This document shows positions 34,440 through 42,637 of a stretch of DNA of 42,642 nucleotides, piece by piece (position 1 is the stretch's first letter; each line of letters starts with the position of its first letter). Origin of the DNA: Hyphomicrobiales bacterium (lineage in GTDB: Bacteria > Pseudomonadota > Alphaproteobacteria > Rhizobiales > JAJFHC01). The translations under genes and the position numbers were made by a program. The stretch covers positions 1 through 42,642 of the forward strand of contig JAJFHC010000032.1 in NCBI GenBank assembly GCA_021775835.1. The letters are read 5' to 3'. The notes below the pieces were generated by a model. It had not been told where the DNA came from, did not search any database, and saw only the letters and a list, made by a program, of their open reading frames with translations.

Positions 34440-34453
34440 TTGACGCAGGTCAT
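34440..34453. promoter_or_regulatory. FNR/FixK-type operator, divergent ATP-grasp / amidotransferase
   Basis: TTGACGCAGGTCAT, one outer base off consensus. Centred 60 bp from the rightward start (34507) and 68 bp from the leftward TTG start (34378). Confidence 0.65.
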
Positions 34454-34506
34454 AGTCAGAATTCAACGAAATGCCCCATTGTATCGCGGAAAACAGGAGA
34501 GATTGA

Positions 34507-35361
34507 ATGTGCCGGTTATACGCGATGCATGCAAATGAACCCACTCGTGTTGAGTGCAGCCTAGTAGGTGCTCAGAATGCGTTAATGGCCCAGAGCATGG
34601 GTGATAGCGAAGGCCTCATGCACGGGCATGGCTGGGGTGTTGCCGATTATCCGGATGGGATTCCAATTGTTGAAAAACAAACCTGGGCGGCGTTCCATGG
34701 AGAACATTTCAGCAAGAAGGCATCCCGCGTTTATGCCCGAACCGTTGTGGCCCATGTTCGCAGGGCAACCGTCGGTCCTCCGGGTATCGAAAATACACAT
34801 CCCTTTACCCATGGACGCTGGATCTTCGCTCACAATGGCACCGTGCCGAATTTTTTGCAGCTCCGCACTCCGCTCCTTGAGGCCCTCGATCCGCTGCAAC
34901 GAAACGAAGTCCACGGCACCACGGATAGTGAACTGGTGTTCCGCTACTTGCTGACGCTTTGGTCACGGCATCCGGAACGCGATTTGCTCGCGACAGTGCG
35001 ATCGGGATTGGAACAGGTGGTGTTGTGGTCGATGGAGATTGATCCCACTGCCCGGATCGGCCTCAACATCATTCTGACCGACGGAAATCAACTTGTCGGC
35101 TCCCGCCTCAATCGCTCTCTTTGGTTTCTCGAGCGTGAGAACGTATTCCTCTGCCCAATCTGCGAAAAGTCGCATGTGCACCATCAGCCCAAAACTGATT
35201 ATTGTGCGGCAGAGATTGCTTCTGAGCCAATTACAAATGCTGACAACTGGAAAGCCGTCCCAAACGGAACCGTGTTTTCCGTGGACAATGATTATCGGTT
35301 ACGCTTTGAACCATTCTCAGAACGCGTTCAACCCGCGACCACTACGTTGGCACAAATCTGA
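34507..35361 (+). CDS. Class II glutamine amidotransferase (YafJ/EgtC-like)
   Basis: The 284-residue protein begins MCRLYAMHANEPT, exposing Cys2 as the Ntn nucleophile after Met removal. Other class II features are HGWGVADY, HVRRATVGPPGIENTHPF (Arg-binding loop), FAHNGTVPNF (Asn-Gly oxyanion hole) and HGTTDSELVF. It would release ammonia from glutamine, or hydrolyse a gamma-glutamyl bond as in EgtC. There is no synthase domain, so a partner is expected; the ATP-grasp protein encoded divergently from the same operator is the obvious candidate. AGGAGA is 6 bases before the ATG. A CPICEKSHVHH stretch near residue 217 may bind a metal. Confidence 0.9.
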   Translation: MCRLYAMHANEPTRVECSLVGAQNALMAQSMGDSEGLMHGHGWGVADYPDGIPIVEKQTWAAFHGEHFSKKASRVYARTVVAHVRRATVGPPGIENTHPFTHGRWIFAHNGTVPNFLQLRTPLLEALDPLQRNEVHGTTDSELVFRYLLTLWSRHPERDLLATVRSGLEQVVLWSMEIDPTARIGLNIILTDGNQLVGSRLNRSLWFLERENVFLCPICEKSHVHHQPKTDYCAAEIASEPITNADNWKAVPNGTVFSVDNDYRLRFEPFSERVQPATTTLAQI

Positions 35362-35877
35362 CCAAAAAAAGGGCCCGCAACGGTGTACCTATCAGTCTCC
35401 GGTTTCGCCGTCGACGTTTCCACGGTCCGGATCAAACGAAATCAAAACGAAATCCCTTATGGAAAGTTCGATCTGATACATTGGGTTGGCGGATGGGGTG
35501 TCCGTCGAATACTCCGCATAATTATTTGATATATAACAGACAATAATTTCACGAAATTATGTGCCCTACCATTTGCCCTACCGAACGACATACGCTTGTC
35601 CTTCATTTAGGTAGCGTTTGCCTGTCACTTTTCACGTTGCCGTGATTCGGGATTAAATGGGATTTGGTGGGATAACACGCAGGGCAGGGGCATTGCATGC
35701 GGGCCCTCTGACATTTGTTCTTCTTTGTTCGATTATCCGGTATCAGCCGGGAGGGTTTGAAGCGTTGTTTGCGATGGCAACGGATGAATTGACAGCCGTA
35801 GACTAATTGATCTCGCATTTTTCCTAATCATTGGGAAGGCATCTCAAAACCCAATAATTTCTCTTGTCGACTGCACC
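35362..35877. other. Non-coding stretch at the right border of the island
   Basis: About 515 bp without a convincing gene. It is locally AT-rich (35515-35560) and contains a 12-bp-period direct repeat of TGCCCTACC (35562-35570 and 35574-35582). Such tandem words near a change in gene content can mark an attachment site, but no integrase, tRNA or second copy was found, so this is only a note. Confidence 0.3.
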
Positions 35878-36348
35878 TCAACCTCGCGTAACGCGAGCTC
35901 CGACAAACTGGATTATTTCATCCGCCGACAACGCCGCTGGTGGCCCACTTTGACCAGCTGGAATCGTGAGCACACGAATATAGGCGTCCTGTCCTGGCTT
36001 AAATATCTGATGCACTTGTGCTGGTTGGTAAGTCGTGTAAGCGGTATTGCCGACCACAGATGTCTGCGCACTCCCCTGCGTTGTCACATAACCGGTTCGT
36101 GATGCATCCGATGCGCTGATTACAAGAAAGTGTGTTCCTCCAACGCTTTTTGTCGTCTCAGCCGCCTTTAGAACCATGTAGTCCTGGATTGTTGTAGGTT
36201 TTGTAAATCCATTCCCGCGCGCTTTAATTCTAAAGGTGTCGTTGGTCATTTGTTCAGCAGCAACACCGCCGCTGAAGCCCATATCTTGATATTTTGTCCC
36301 GCAACCCCATAAGATCAAAGTAATGGTCAAAACGATCAATGTTCTCAT
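35878..36348 (-). CDS. CC0125/CC1285-type lipoprotein
   Basis: From ATG 36348 (GGAGG 6 bases before) the 156-residue protein has a lipoprotein signal, MRTLIVLTITLILWGC, with a lipobox ending in Cys, followed by GTKYQDMGFSGGVAAEQMTN. The mature part includes VLKAAETTKSVGGTHFLVIS and a Gln/Tyr-rich segment, then QDAYIRVLTI. This matches the uncharacterised CC0125/CC1285 lipoprotein family of alphaproteobacteria. It should be lipidated and anchored in the envelope. No FNR-type box precedes it. Confidence 0.78.
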   Translation of the reverse strand: MRTLIVLTITLILWGCGTKYQDMGFSGGVAAEQMTNDTFRIKARGNGFTKPTTIQDYMVLKAAETTKSVGGTHFLVISASDASRTGYVTTQGSAQTSVVGNTAYTTYQPAQVHQIFKPGQDAYIRVLTIPAGQSGPPAALSADEIIQFVGARVTRG

Positions 36349-36404
36349 AATTGCCTCCATCCTTGAAGAGACGCTATACACAATAAATTGTTTTCGCAAC
36401 ATTG

Positions 36405-36699
36405 CGCACTGCGGGGCGCTTGCTCAGCAACACTGCACAGCACTATGCAAATGCCACTCCAACAGTGCCACACACAAGACTGAGGGGAACAGTATCCAGC
36501 CTACCGGCGTCGGCTGGCAACCTGTCACGTTGGAGCAACGAACCTGAACGCATGGCTTGTCCGTCAGGGCTGGGCGGTTGCCTATGTAAGATATTCCAGG
36601 CGATATGTCGGCGAACAGACAGACGCCAAACGGCAAGGCGTAGGGATATGGTCATCACGGTTCGAAATGCCGTGGGACTGGCGGAAGGCAAACCGTTGA
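36405..36699 (+). pseudogene. Remnant of a staphylococcal-nuclease-like gene
   Basis: From 36484 to the TGA at 36697-36699 one frame, without any start codon of its own, reads RRLATCHVGATNLNAWLVRQ then GWAVAYVRYSRRYVGEQTDA and closes GIWSSRFEMPWDWRKANR. This is the C-terminal half of an SNase-fold (thermonuclease) protein, whose usual text is LNAW-V-GWA-AY-RYS. A stop at 36481-36483 cuts it off upstream; CGALAQQHCTAL in another frame from 36410 may be the preceding piece, implying frameshifts. The gene is broken. It is easily missed because no start-to-stop frame covers it. Confidence 0.65.
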
Positions 36700-36711
36700 C
36701 ACTGAGCAAGG

Positions 36712-36797
36712 GTTGCTACTTTTGCTACTCTAGCAGTTTTCCGCCAAATCGGTTTTCAGGATTTGAAGGGTGACCCCTGCTAATGTTGCTACTTTTG
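36712..36797. repeat. Pair of 13-bp direct repeats
   Basis: GTTGCTACTTTTG occurs at 36712-36724 and again at 36785-36797, 73 bp apart, on either side of the start of the next gene. Meaning unknown. Confidence 0.4.
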
Positions 36798-36815
36798 AAG
36801 AGAGGAATGGGCAAT

Positions 36816-37055
36816 ATGAGAGGCGTCATATTTGCATCTGCGACAGCGCTTGCAATGGTCCAGGTAACACCGACCGGGGCGACAAGTAATCGTACCACAG
36901 TCGAACTTCTCAGTGTGTGTGGGAATTTGAACCCAACCGGTAGCATTGAGAGCAAGCTAAACGCCGCTCAATGCGTCTATTATGTTGACGGGATAATGGA
37001 TGCACATACCATATTAGTTGGTTGGAAATTCTCTAGGCCGCTGTATTGCTTTCCA
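36816..37055 (+). pseudogene. Rap1a/Tai-like exported protein, cut by IS66
   Basis: From ATG 36816 (AGAGGA about 9 bases ahead) the product has a signal peptide (MRGVIFASATALAMVQVTPT) and cysteine spacing of the Rap1a/Tai family: ELLSVCGNL, AAQCVYYVDGIMDAH and RPLYCFP. Rap1a proteins are periplasmic immunity factors of type VI secretion in some bacteria, but the family is broad. The IS66 left end begins exactly after the CFP codons, so the native C-terminus is lost; the frame ends with four IS-encoded residues (VSAR). Start 36783 is an alternative. No secretion genes are nearby. Confidence 0.6.
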
Positions 37056-37143
37056 GTAAGCGCCCGGTGAACCCGCCCTGCCTTTGAACGGTAGTGAGAG
37101 GTACTGTCCATTAGCGATTAAATGGACATTATCGGAGTAGTGT

Positions 37144-37497
37144 GTGGCGAAGCGGCGCAGGCGTCGAAACTGGGGTGATGACGAGAAGCGGATGATCTGT
37201 GCCCAGACGCGGGTGCGCGGTGTTTCGGTTTCACAGGTCGCGCGCCGGTACGATGTCAACGCGAACCAGGTGTTCAACTGGTTGAAGGAGCCGCGCTTCG
37301 CGGATGCGGAGCCACCGGAAGCCGAGATCGCTTTTCTCCCCGTAGAGATTACGCCAGCACGGGACATGACTGTTCACGATAACATCACTGAACCCGGCAC
37401 GTTGGAGATTGATCTGGCCTGCGGCCATCGACTGCGGATCAACGGACCATACGATGCCGATGCTCTGGCGCGATTGATCCGAGGCCTCTCGTCATGA
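37144..37497 (+). CDS. tnpA: IS66 TnpA
   Basis: A 117-residue protein starting at GTG, with a basic N-terminus and a helix-turn-helix ([20 protein letters not shown]) followed by the IS66-typical C-terminal strand region ([20 protein letters not shown]). It is the DNA-binding accessory protein of the element. Its stop overlaps the tnpB start (ATGA), consistent with translational coupling. Confidence 0.88.
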   Translation: MAKRRRRRNWGDDEKRMICAQTRVRGVSVSQVARRYDVNANQVFNWLKEPRFADAEPPEAEIAFLPVEITPARDMTVHDNITEPGTLEIDLACGHRLRINGPYDADALARLIRGLSS

Positions 37498-37841
37498 TCC
37501 CGGTCCCGGTATCGACGAAGGTGTGGCTGGCGGCAGGCGTCACTGACATGCGAAAGGGGTTCAACGGGCTGTCGGCTCTGGCTCAGGGCGTGTTGAAGCA
37601 GGATCCGTTCTCGGGGCACCTGTTCGTTTTTCGCGGCCGTCGCGGCGATCTTGTTAAAGTCATCTGGTGGGACGGTCAGGGTGCGTGTCTGTTCTCCAAG
37701 CGCCTGGAGAAAGGCCGGTTTGTATGGCCCTCGGCGACGACCGGTAAGGTGATGCTGTCGCCCGCACAACTGTCGATGTTGCTGGAAGGGATCGACTGGC
37801 GCGCGCCGGCCAGGACATGGCGTCCGCTCACTGTTGGATAG
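37494..37841 (+). CDS. tnpB: IS66 Orf2 (TnpB)
   Basis: The 115-residue protein is a canonical IS66 Orf2: [59 protein letters not shown]. It is needed for IS66 transposition, but its biochemical role is not settled. Full length, no disruption. Confidence 0.93.
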   Translation: MIPVPVSTKVWLAAGVTDMRKGFNGLSALAQGVLKQDPFSGHLFVFRGRRGDLVKVIWWDGQGACLFSKRLEKGRFVWPSATTGKVMLSPAQLSMLLEGIDWRAPARTWRPLTVG

Positions 37842-37919
37842 TCGATATTTTCCCGCTAAAACAGCATGAACCTGCGGGTTTGCGATTCCTTCAGGTGCCG
37901 GATTCTGGTATGAATCGGG

Positions 37920-39458
37920 ATGCTCGAAGCATCCTCCGATCTCCCCGATGACGTCGCCGTGTTGCAAGCGATGATCGCCCTGCAGAACGAGAAGCTGTCG
38001 ATCTTCGAGACAGAGATCAAAGAGCGCGATTACCGGATTGAGAAGCTGGAGCATCAACTGGCGGGCTTGCGCCGCCATCGGTTCGGCGCGCGGTCCGAAG
38101 CCCTCGATCAGCTTGAGCTGACGCTCGAAGAAGAAGAGATCGCACAGGCCGTTGAGACCCCTGTTGGCGAAGATCTTTGTGACACATCGAGCGAGACACC
38201 GAAGGGCAAACCAAAGCGCAAGCCTTTGCCGGACCATCTGCCTCGCAACGATCAGATACTCTCGCCCGGCAACGAGTGCAATGCCTGTGGTGGGTCGCTG
38301 AAGACACTCGGCGAGGATGTCACTGAGGAGTTGGAATACATCCCGGGTCGCTTTGTTGTGAACCGGATGATCCGACCCCGCCTGGCCTGTACGGCTTGCG
38401 AGGCCATCTGTCAGTCGCCGCTGCCCTCACGTCCTATCGAGAAGGGGCGACCGGGACCGGGGTTGCTCGCGCATGTGCTGGTCAACAAGTACGCGGACCA
38501 TCTTCCGCTTTATCGCCAGTCGCAAATCTTCGAGCGCGAAGGTGTCGATCTCGACCGCTCGACGCTGGCCGATTGGGTCGGCAAGTCCGCCGCCCTGCTG
38601 GAACCGCTGGCCAAGGCCATCGAGCGCCATGTGCTCAGCGGTCAGGCGATCTTCGCGGATGATACCCCGGTGAAGTTGCTGGCACCCGGAGCGGGAAAAA
38701 CAAAGACCGCACGGCTCTGGGCTTATGTCCGGGACGAAAGACCATGGGCGAGCGAAGCGCCACCGGCGGCATTCTACCGCTTCTCGCGGGATCGAAAGGG
38801 CGAACAGCCGACCGAGCATCTCAAGGACTATACCGGCTGGATGCACGCGGACGGATATTCCGGGTTCAATGAACTCTATCAGTCAGGCCGTGTCCACGAG
38901 GTTGCCTGCATGGCGCATATCCGGCGCAAGTTCGTCGATGTGCACAAATCCCAGGGCTCGGCGATCGCCGAAGAAGCAATCAAACGGATCGCGGCCCTCT
39001 ATGGCATCGAAAAAGAGGTGCGAGGCCAGTTGCCAGCAGATCGTGCCAGCATCCGACAGGAGAAAGCCAAACCGCTGCTCGACGGTCTGGAACACTGGCT
39101 CGGCGAACAACTGCCCAAAATCTCCGGCAAGTCCGAACTCGCCAAGGCCATCCGTTATGCCCTGACGCGCATCAAGAAACTGCGTCCCTATCTCGACCAT
39201 GGTATTCTGGAAATCGATAACAATTGCGCAGAGCGATCCATGCGTTGTGTGGCTCTCGGCAGGAAAAACTATCTGTTCATGGGCTCCGAAGGCGGCGGCA
39301 AGTCAGCCGCCATCGCCTACACCTTGATCGAAACCGCAAAACTGAATGGTGTCGATCCGCAGGCGTGGCTTACCAACGTCCTCGCCCGCATCGCCGATCA
39401 CAAGATCACCCGGATTGATGAACTGCTGCCTTGGCGTTACGCTGCATCCGCAGCGTAA
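37920..39458 (+). CDS. tnpC: IS66 transposase TnpC
   Basis: The 512-residue protein has the N-terminal leucine-zipper segment ([20 protein letters not shown]), a zinc-finger CNACGG with a later CTACEA, the DDE catalytic domain with [26 protein letters not shown] and the acidic [20 protein letters not shown], and the C-terminal IS66 segment ([20 protein letters not shown]). All catalytic parts look intact, so the element may be active. It is separated from tnpB by 78 bp. Confidence 0.95.
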   Translation: MLEASSDLPDDVAVLQAMIALQNEKLSIFETEIKERDYRIEKLEHQLAGLRRHRFGARSEALDQLELTLEEEEIAQAVETPVGEDLCDTSSETPKGKPKRKPLPDHLPRNDQILSPGNECNACGGSLKTLGEDVTEELEYIPGRFVVNRMIRPRLACTACEAICQSPLPSRPIEKGRPGPGLLAHVLVNKYADHLPLYRQSQIFEREGVDLDRSTLADWVGKSAALLEPLAKAIERHVLSGQAIFADDTPVKLLAPGAGKTKTARLWAYVRDERPWASEAPPAAFYRFSRDRKGEQPTEHLKDYTGWMHADGYSGFNELYQSGRVHEVACMAHIRRKFVDVHKSQGSAIAEEAIKRIAALYGIEKEVRGQLPADRASIRQEKAKPLLDGLEHWLGEQLPKISGKSELAKAIRYALTRIKKLRPYLDHGILEIDNNCAERSMRCVALGRKNYLFMGSEGGGKSAAIAYTLIETAKLNGVDPQAWLTNVLARIADHKITRIDELLPWRYAASAA

Positions 39459-39459
39459 C
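39436..39459 (+). terminator. Perfect 10-bp hairpin over the tnpC stop
   Basis: GTTACGCTGC, loop ATCC, GCAGCGTAAC, with the tnpC TAA inside the right arm. No T-run follows. It could slow transcription or protect the message end. Confidence 0.45.
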
Positions 39460-39508
39460 TGACACCCGCATCACACCGACAGAGCGCCTTCACCGGACGG
39501 TCACCCCA

Positions 39509-39660
39509 TGGACGCCAAACCCGTCACAGTTGGCGAGCTGATCGAGCAACGCCTCAATCTCATGTTCTGGTGTGGCCCTACGGCCACAACGTGGTCATCG
39601 GTTATCGAGACATCCCGTACCCACATCGCCTACCGTTGACTTGTATCTGGTGCATGAAAC
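39509..39660 (+). pseudogene. Frameshifted remnant of a small zinc-ribbon-like protein
   Basis: Five bases past the IS66 right end an ATG opens a frame reading MDAKPVTVGELIEQRLNLMF then WC; the next frame continues PYGHNVVIGYRDIPYPHRLP. Joined with one frameshift this gives VTVGELI-RLNL-WC-x2-(C)GHNVV, resembling small WC..CGHN zinc-ribbon proteins of alphaproteobacterial mobile regions, with one Cys changed to Tyr. A rival reading is that this is the missing C-terminus of the Rap1a-like gene, since the frame is kept when the IS is removed. Either way it is not a working gene. Confidence 0.35.
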
Positions 39661-39788
39661 GCGGTATGTCTGGACGCGAGGAGCTGGCTATTTATTGGTG
39701 TCCATTTGGGAAATGTTTGTCGAATTAAAATGCCGTTATGGTTATGAATGTAGTTTGGCTAAATTCCCAGCTGAGGATGGAGGTTGAC

Positions 39789-40496
39789 GTGAGTGGTGAA
39801 TTTAAAGAGCTGGATATATTTATTGAAGGCGAGTTGATCGATCTATGTATTCCAACATTAGAATTCGCAAAAAACTCACTTTGGTATAGCTGGTTTAACA
39901 ATTCAAGAATTACCCGGTTTTTGGAACAGGGTATATTTCCAAATACTCCGGAATTGCAGATGGAGTTTTTTGAAACAAAAAGCAAAAGCAGAGTTATATT
40001 TATTGTTAAAACAAAAAAAGGAAACTATAAAGGTGTGGTTTCTCTTTCAAACATAAATAGAATTGAAGGAAAGTGCGATATAGCCATTGTTATTGATAAT
40101 TCTGTTGAATTTAGACTTTCACCTTACGTTGCCCAGGAAGCGATGGCCTTGATTACTGAATACGCCTTTGACACATTGGGGATCAACCGTATATTTGCAG
40201 GCCAACACATTGCATGGGTTGGTTGTCAGCAAAGAATGGAATTGCTTGGCTATCGCATAGAGGGAATTCATCATCAGGCCTTCAGAAAAGGCCGGGCAAT
40301 CGGTGATGCCATGAGCATGGCGTGTCGATATGAACACTACAAGCAAATCGTCGAGTCGCGAGGCCGACTCTGGGATTCGTATGAAATTATGAAGGAGCGG
40401 ATGTCACGCCTGCCGAAGAAGCCTTTTGCTATTGTGACTTCAGAGTTTTTAATCGAAGAGGGCGGTGAGTATTATTCAAGAATCTTGTCACTCTGA
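39789..40496 (+). CDS. GNAT-family N-acetyltransferase
   Basis: Starting at GTG 39789 (GGAGG 5 bases ahead) the product has about 235 residues. LDIFIEGELIDLCIPTLEFA and NSLWYSWFNNSRITRFLEQG are typical RimJ/PseH-like acetyltransferase N-termini, followed by a beta core (VIFIVKTKKGNYKGVVSLSN), a long helix (VAQEAMALITEYAFDTLGIN, RIFAGQH) and the RMELLGYRIEG closing motif. It would acetylate an amine using acetyl-CoA, perhaps an amino sugar. Codon use is markedly AT-rich against the rest of the window, a sign of recent transfer. An ATG start at 39738 or 39777 is also possible. Confidence 0.8.
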   Translation: MSGEFKELDIFIEGELIDLCIPTLEFAKNSLWYSWFNNSRITRFLEQGIFPNTPELQMEFFETKSKSRVIFIVKTKKGNYKGVVSLSNINRIEGKCDIAIVIDNSVEFRLSPYVAQEAMALITEYAFDTLGINRIFAGQHIAWVGCQQRMELLGYRIEGIHHQAFRKGRAIGDAMSMACRYEHYKQIVESRGRLWDSYEIMKERMSRLPKKPFAIVTSEFLIEEGGEYYSRILSL

Positions 40497-40680
40497 AGCG
40501 ACGCTAGTGTCAGTTGAACCTCAGTTTTATCTAGTATAGATTCGCCAGATCTCAGGGGACACACCCATTAATCTGCGATTTGGAGAGAGAGACTTTTTCG
40601 AAACGACATGCGGAAAACTGAAAAGCGGAAAGAGCCGTGTGACCTATACGCCTACCGGGATCAAAACAAGGTCAGCGTAG

Positions 40681-40983
40681 ATGAACAGAGATAAGTTCTG
40701 GCTCATTCGAACTTACCAAAACCACGTTGAGACCAGCGCAAAGGTCATCGCTCAGAAAGATGCGTCGGAAGAAGAGATTGCCTCATTATTAGAGGCCATA
40801 AAAAAAACTTCGATGACGGACGAAGAAATAATTTCGTCACCGTTACGGTTCAAGATTTTTCGAGACCATATGGAAGGCGGAAAGATGATCCTAACGTCGG
40901 GCATGAACCCCCACGCCACTGCTATTTTGTGTCTGCGAAACGAGCTTCCCAAATACTTGCAACAGCAAGTTGTGCAACTATGA
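40681..40983 (+). CDS. Hypothetical protein, 100 aa
   Basis: The product is soluble and charged: MNRDKFWLIRTYQNHVETSA, EEEIASLLEAIKKTSMTDEE, ending NELPKYLQQQVVQL. It has no signal peptide or membrane span and I recognise no family. A small coupled frame begins inside its stop codon. Codon use is less GC-rich than in the island. It may be a small accessory or antitoxin-like protein, but no toxin partner is evident. Confidence 0.5.
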   Translation: MNRDKFWLIRTYQNHVETSAKVIAQKDASEEEIASLLEAIKKTSMTDEEIISSPLRFKIFRDHMEGGKMILTSGMNPHATAILCLRNELPKYLQQQVVQL

Positions 40984-41072
40984 AGTGGACGGCGTTCATA
41001 ATTGTGATAGTTGGGCCGATCGCTTTTGCCATCATGTTACGTTCCGACCAATTGGTGATTTGGTTGGGTTGA
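40980..41072 (+). CDS. 30-residue single-span membrane peptide, coupled to the gene before it
   Basis: ATG 40980 overlaps the preceding stop (ATGA). The peptide opens MKWTAFIIVIVGPIAFAIML and ends RSDQLVIWLG. One hydrophobic helix fills most of it. The overlap is the main evidence that it is translated; no known small protein matches. Confidence 0.4.
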   Translation: MKWTAFIIVIVGPIAFAIMLRSDQLVIWLG

Positions 41073-41087
41073 TGTAGTTTAAATTAT

Positions 41088-41480
41088 GTGATCAAAAAGA
41101 GTTGCAATAACAAGCGGCGCGTTGCCGTCGGGGCCGCCCGGAGTTGCGTCTGGCCGGCGTATGCTATCACGGTCGAATTTGTGCACGGTTTGTCGAGTCA
41201 GGCTGGCGCGATTGCGCGCACCATAGCGGTGGCAACGATCAGCGACTCGCCTGTCGCGTCGATCAGTGGTTCGGGCGTCTGGTGTTGCAGTTCGTTCGAT
41301 AATGGCCAGATCCAGAGCACATCGTTGACGATTGACAAAACAAAACCGGTTCACGAAAGGGTCCACATCGGTGGCGAAATTATGATGGTGGGACTGACCC
41401 AGGAAGGTATCTCTTTACAAACACTCAAGCGCTTTGATGATTACGAAGTAACATTCAACCAAGCAGCGAAAAATCTGTAG
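41088..41480 (+). CDS. Hypothetical protein, possibly exported
   Basis: A 130-codon frame starting at GTG, with a basic start (MIKKSCNNKRRVAVGAARSC) and a weakly hydrophobic region (GAIARTIAVATISDSPVASI). No family recognised and no good ribosome site; the antisense strand has a 95-codon frame. Coding is uncertain. Confidence 0.3.
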   Translation: MIKKSCNNKRRVAVGAARSCVWPAYAITVEFVHGLSSQAGAIARTIAVATISDSPVASISGSGVWCCSSFDNGQIQSTSLTIDKTKPVHERVHIGGEIMMVGLTQEGISLQTLKRFDDYEVTFNQAAKNL

Positions 41481-41813
41481 GCCCAAGGTTTGCGAAATTC
41501 CAATCAAGAAGGCCGTTGCCTCAACATTCTGCATTGAGGTTGACCGAAATGGTCTTCTGAGGTGTTCCGCACTAGCTCACCGGAAACCCATCAGCGAGCC
41601 TATCCAATGACCGAACTCATGCGCCTTATCCTCGTCATGGCCTTTGATCCGGATCCAGAGACTCGGGAACTCCTGCCAGCCATGGAGCCGATGCAGTTCG
41701 ACAGCCAGAACCGGGCCGGTTTTCGGTGACAGTTAGTACCTTCGGTTTGGGCGTTGGCGTGACCATGCCCCATCTATTGATATGGATAAGAATACAAAGA
41801 AGGGATCCACTCG
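41481..41813. other. Gap with a short truncated frame
   Basis: Mostly featureless. A 40-codon frame at 41607-41729 opens MTELMRLILVMAFDPDPETR and then ends LLPAMEPMQFDSQNRAGFR. Its start resembles a small conserved hypothetical of alphaproteobacterial plasmids and islands (LMRLILVMAFD, PAFEP, Q-F-S-RA), which is about twice as long, so this is probably a decayed remnant. Confidence 0.3.
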
Positions 41814-42500
41814 ATGGTTAAGATCGATCCACCACATCTTCCTCCTCGTCTTTACCGCTACCGGGACCTGAAATCGCCAGAGATGTTGAAGCAAGAACTC
41901 GATGCAATTAAAAGCAAGTCTCTCTGGTTCAGCCGTTACAAAAATCTCAATGATCAGATGGAAGGAGTTTATCGCCCATCGCCGTGGCTAGAGAGGCAGG
42001 ACTGGTCTGAGACGGTTTATCACAGCATCTTCTACGATAAATCCAAGCTGGGGATATGCTGCTTCAGTGACGCCTACGACAACGAGCTGATGTGGGCTCA
42101 CTACGCTGGCACATACGGCGGAATTTGCGTGGCTTATAGCACAAATGACCTGTGCAATGGATTGGGCGACGACGTGCACATTGTTCGGGTCGCGTATGGT
42201 AGTGAGATGCCACGTATTGGCAAAGCTGAAAAAGATGACATTCCACGAGCTGCTAGAACGATTCTCTCGCACAAGAAATCCACTTGGCATTACGAATGCG
42301 AATGGCGAATGTTGAAACACGAAATAAAAGGAGAGAGTGGGGCCCTCATACAGCTGGGTGGTGAAGGGGCTGTCAAAAAAGTCTTTATCGGATTCAGAAT
42401 GGATATGGCGGTTCAAATGGAGGTAAAAAGGGATCTCGCCAATTTGAATATCGAAGTCCAGACGATGGCCGTAGATGGATACGAGCATAAGTGGGTGTAG
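41814..42500 (+). CDS. DUF2971-family protein
   Basis: The 228-residue protein shows the DUF2971 pattern: LPPRLYRYRDLKSPEM, SLWFSRYKNLNDQMEG, ICCFSDAYDNELMWAHYAGT, YGGICVAYS, a VRVAYGS strand, and KKSTWHYECEWRM. This family is common next to mobile elements and defence genes, and a remote ADP-ribosyltransferase-like fold has been proposed; function is unproven. No signal peptide. Located between remnants and a downstream gene start at the window edge. Confidence 0.75.
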   Translation: MVKIDPPHLPPRLYRYRDLKSPEMLKQELDAIKSKSLWFSRYKNLNDQMEGVYRPSPWLERQDWSETVYHSIFYDKSKLGICCFSDAYDNELMWAHYAGTYGGICVAYSTNDLCNGLGDDVHIVRVAYGSEMPRIGKAEKDDIPRAARTILSHKKSTWHYECEWRMLKHEIKGESGALIQLGGEGAVKKVFIGFRMDMAVQMEVKRDLANLNIEVQTMAVDGYEHKWV

Positions 42501-42528
42501 TCTGAACTAGTTTCGACTTTATCTGACA

Positions 42529-42562
42529 CCGCTCCCGTTTCAGCGAACTGAATCGGGAGCGG
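42529..42562. repeat. 15-bp inverted repeat after the DUF2971 gene
   Basis: CCGCTCCCGTTTCAG, loop CGAA, CTGAATCGGGAGCGG: a stem with one mismatch in 15. No T-run follows. It may be a terminator, or part of the end of a mobile element whose first gene would start at the window edge. Confidence 0.5.
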
Positions 42563-42637
42563 CGCATCTCTTGTAGGAGATGATGGTTTTCCGTTTTGAT
42601 GGTGGTGCGAACCAAACCATTGAAACAGGAGACCACA

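Larger units (their letters stand above)
37056..39504 (+). mobile_element. Complete IS66-family insertion sequence
   Basis: The element is 2449 bp. The left end GTAAGCGCCCGGTGAA (37056-37071) matches the inverted right end (39489-39504, GTGACCGTCCGGTGAA on the other strand) at 13 of 16 bases, with further matches inward. It carries intact tnpA, tnpB and tnpC in the usual order. The flanking 8-mers, GCTTTCCA on the left and CCCATGGA on the right, are not duplicates, so the usual 8-bp target duplication is missing. That points to a later deletion or rearrangement at one end. Confidence 0.88.

Noticed and set aside
35362..35877. Possible tRNA or attachment site at the island border
   Set aside because: No tRNA-like TTCGA arm with acceptor pairing and no integrase; only a short direct repeat is present.
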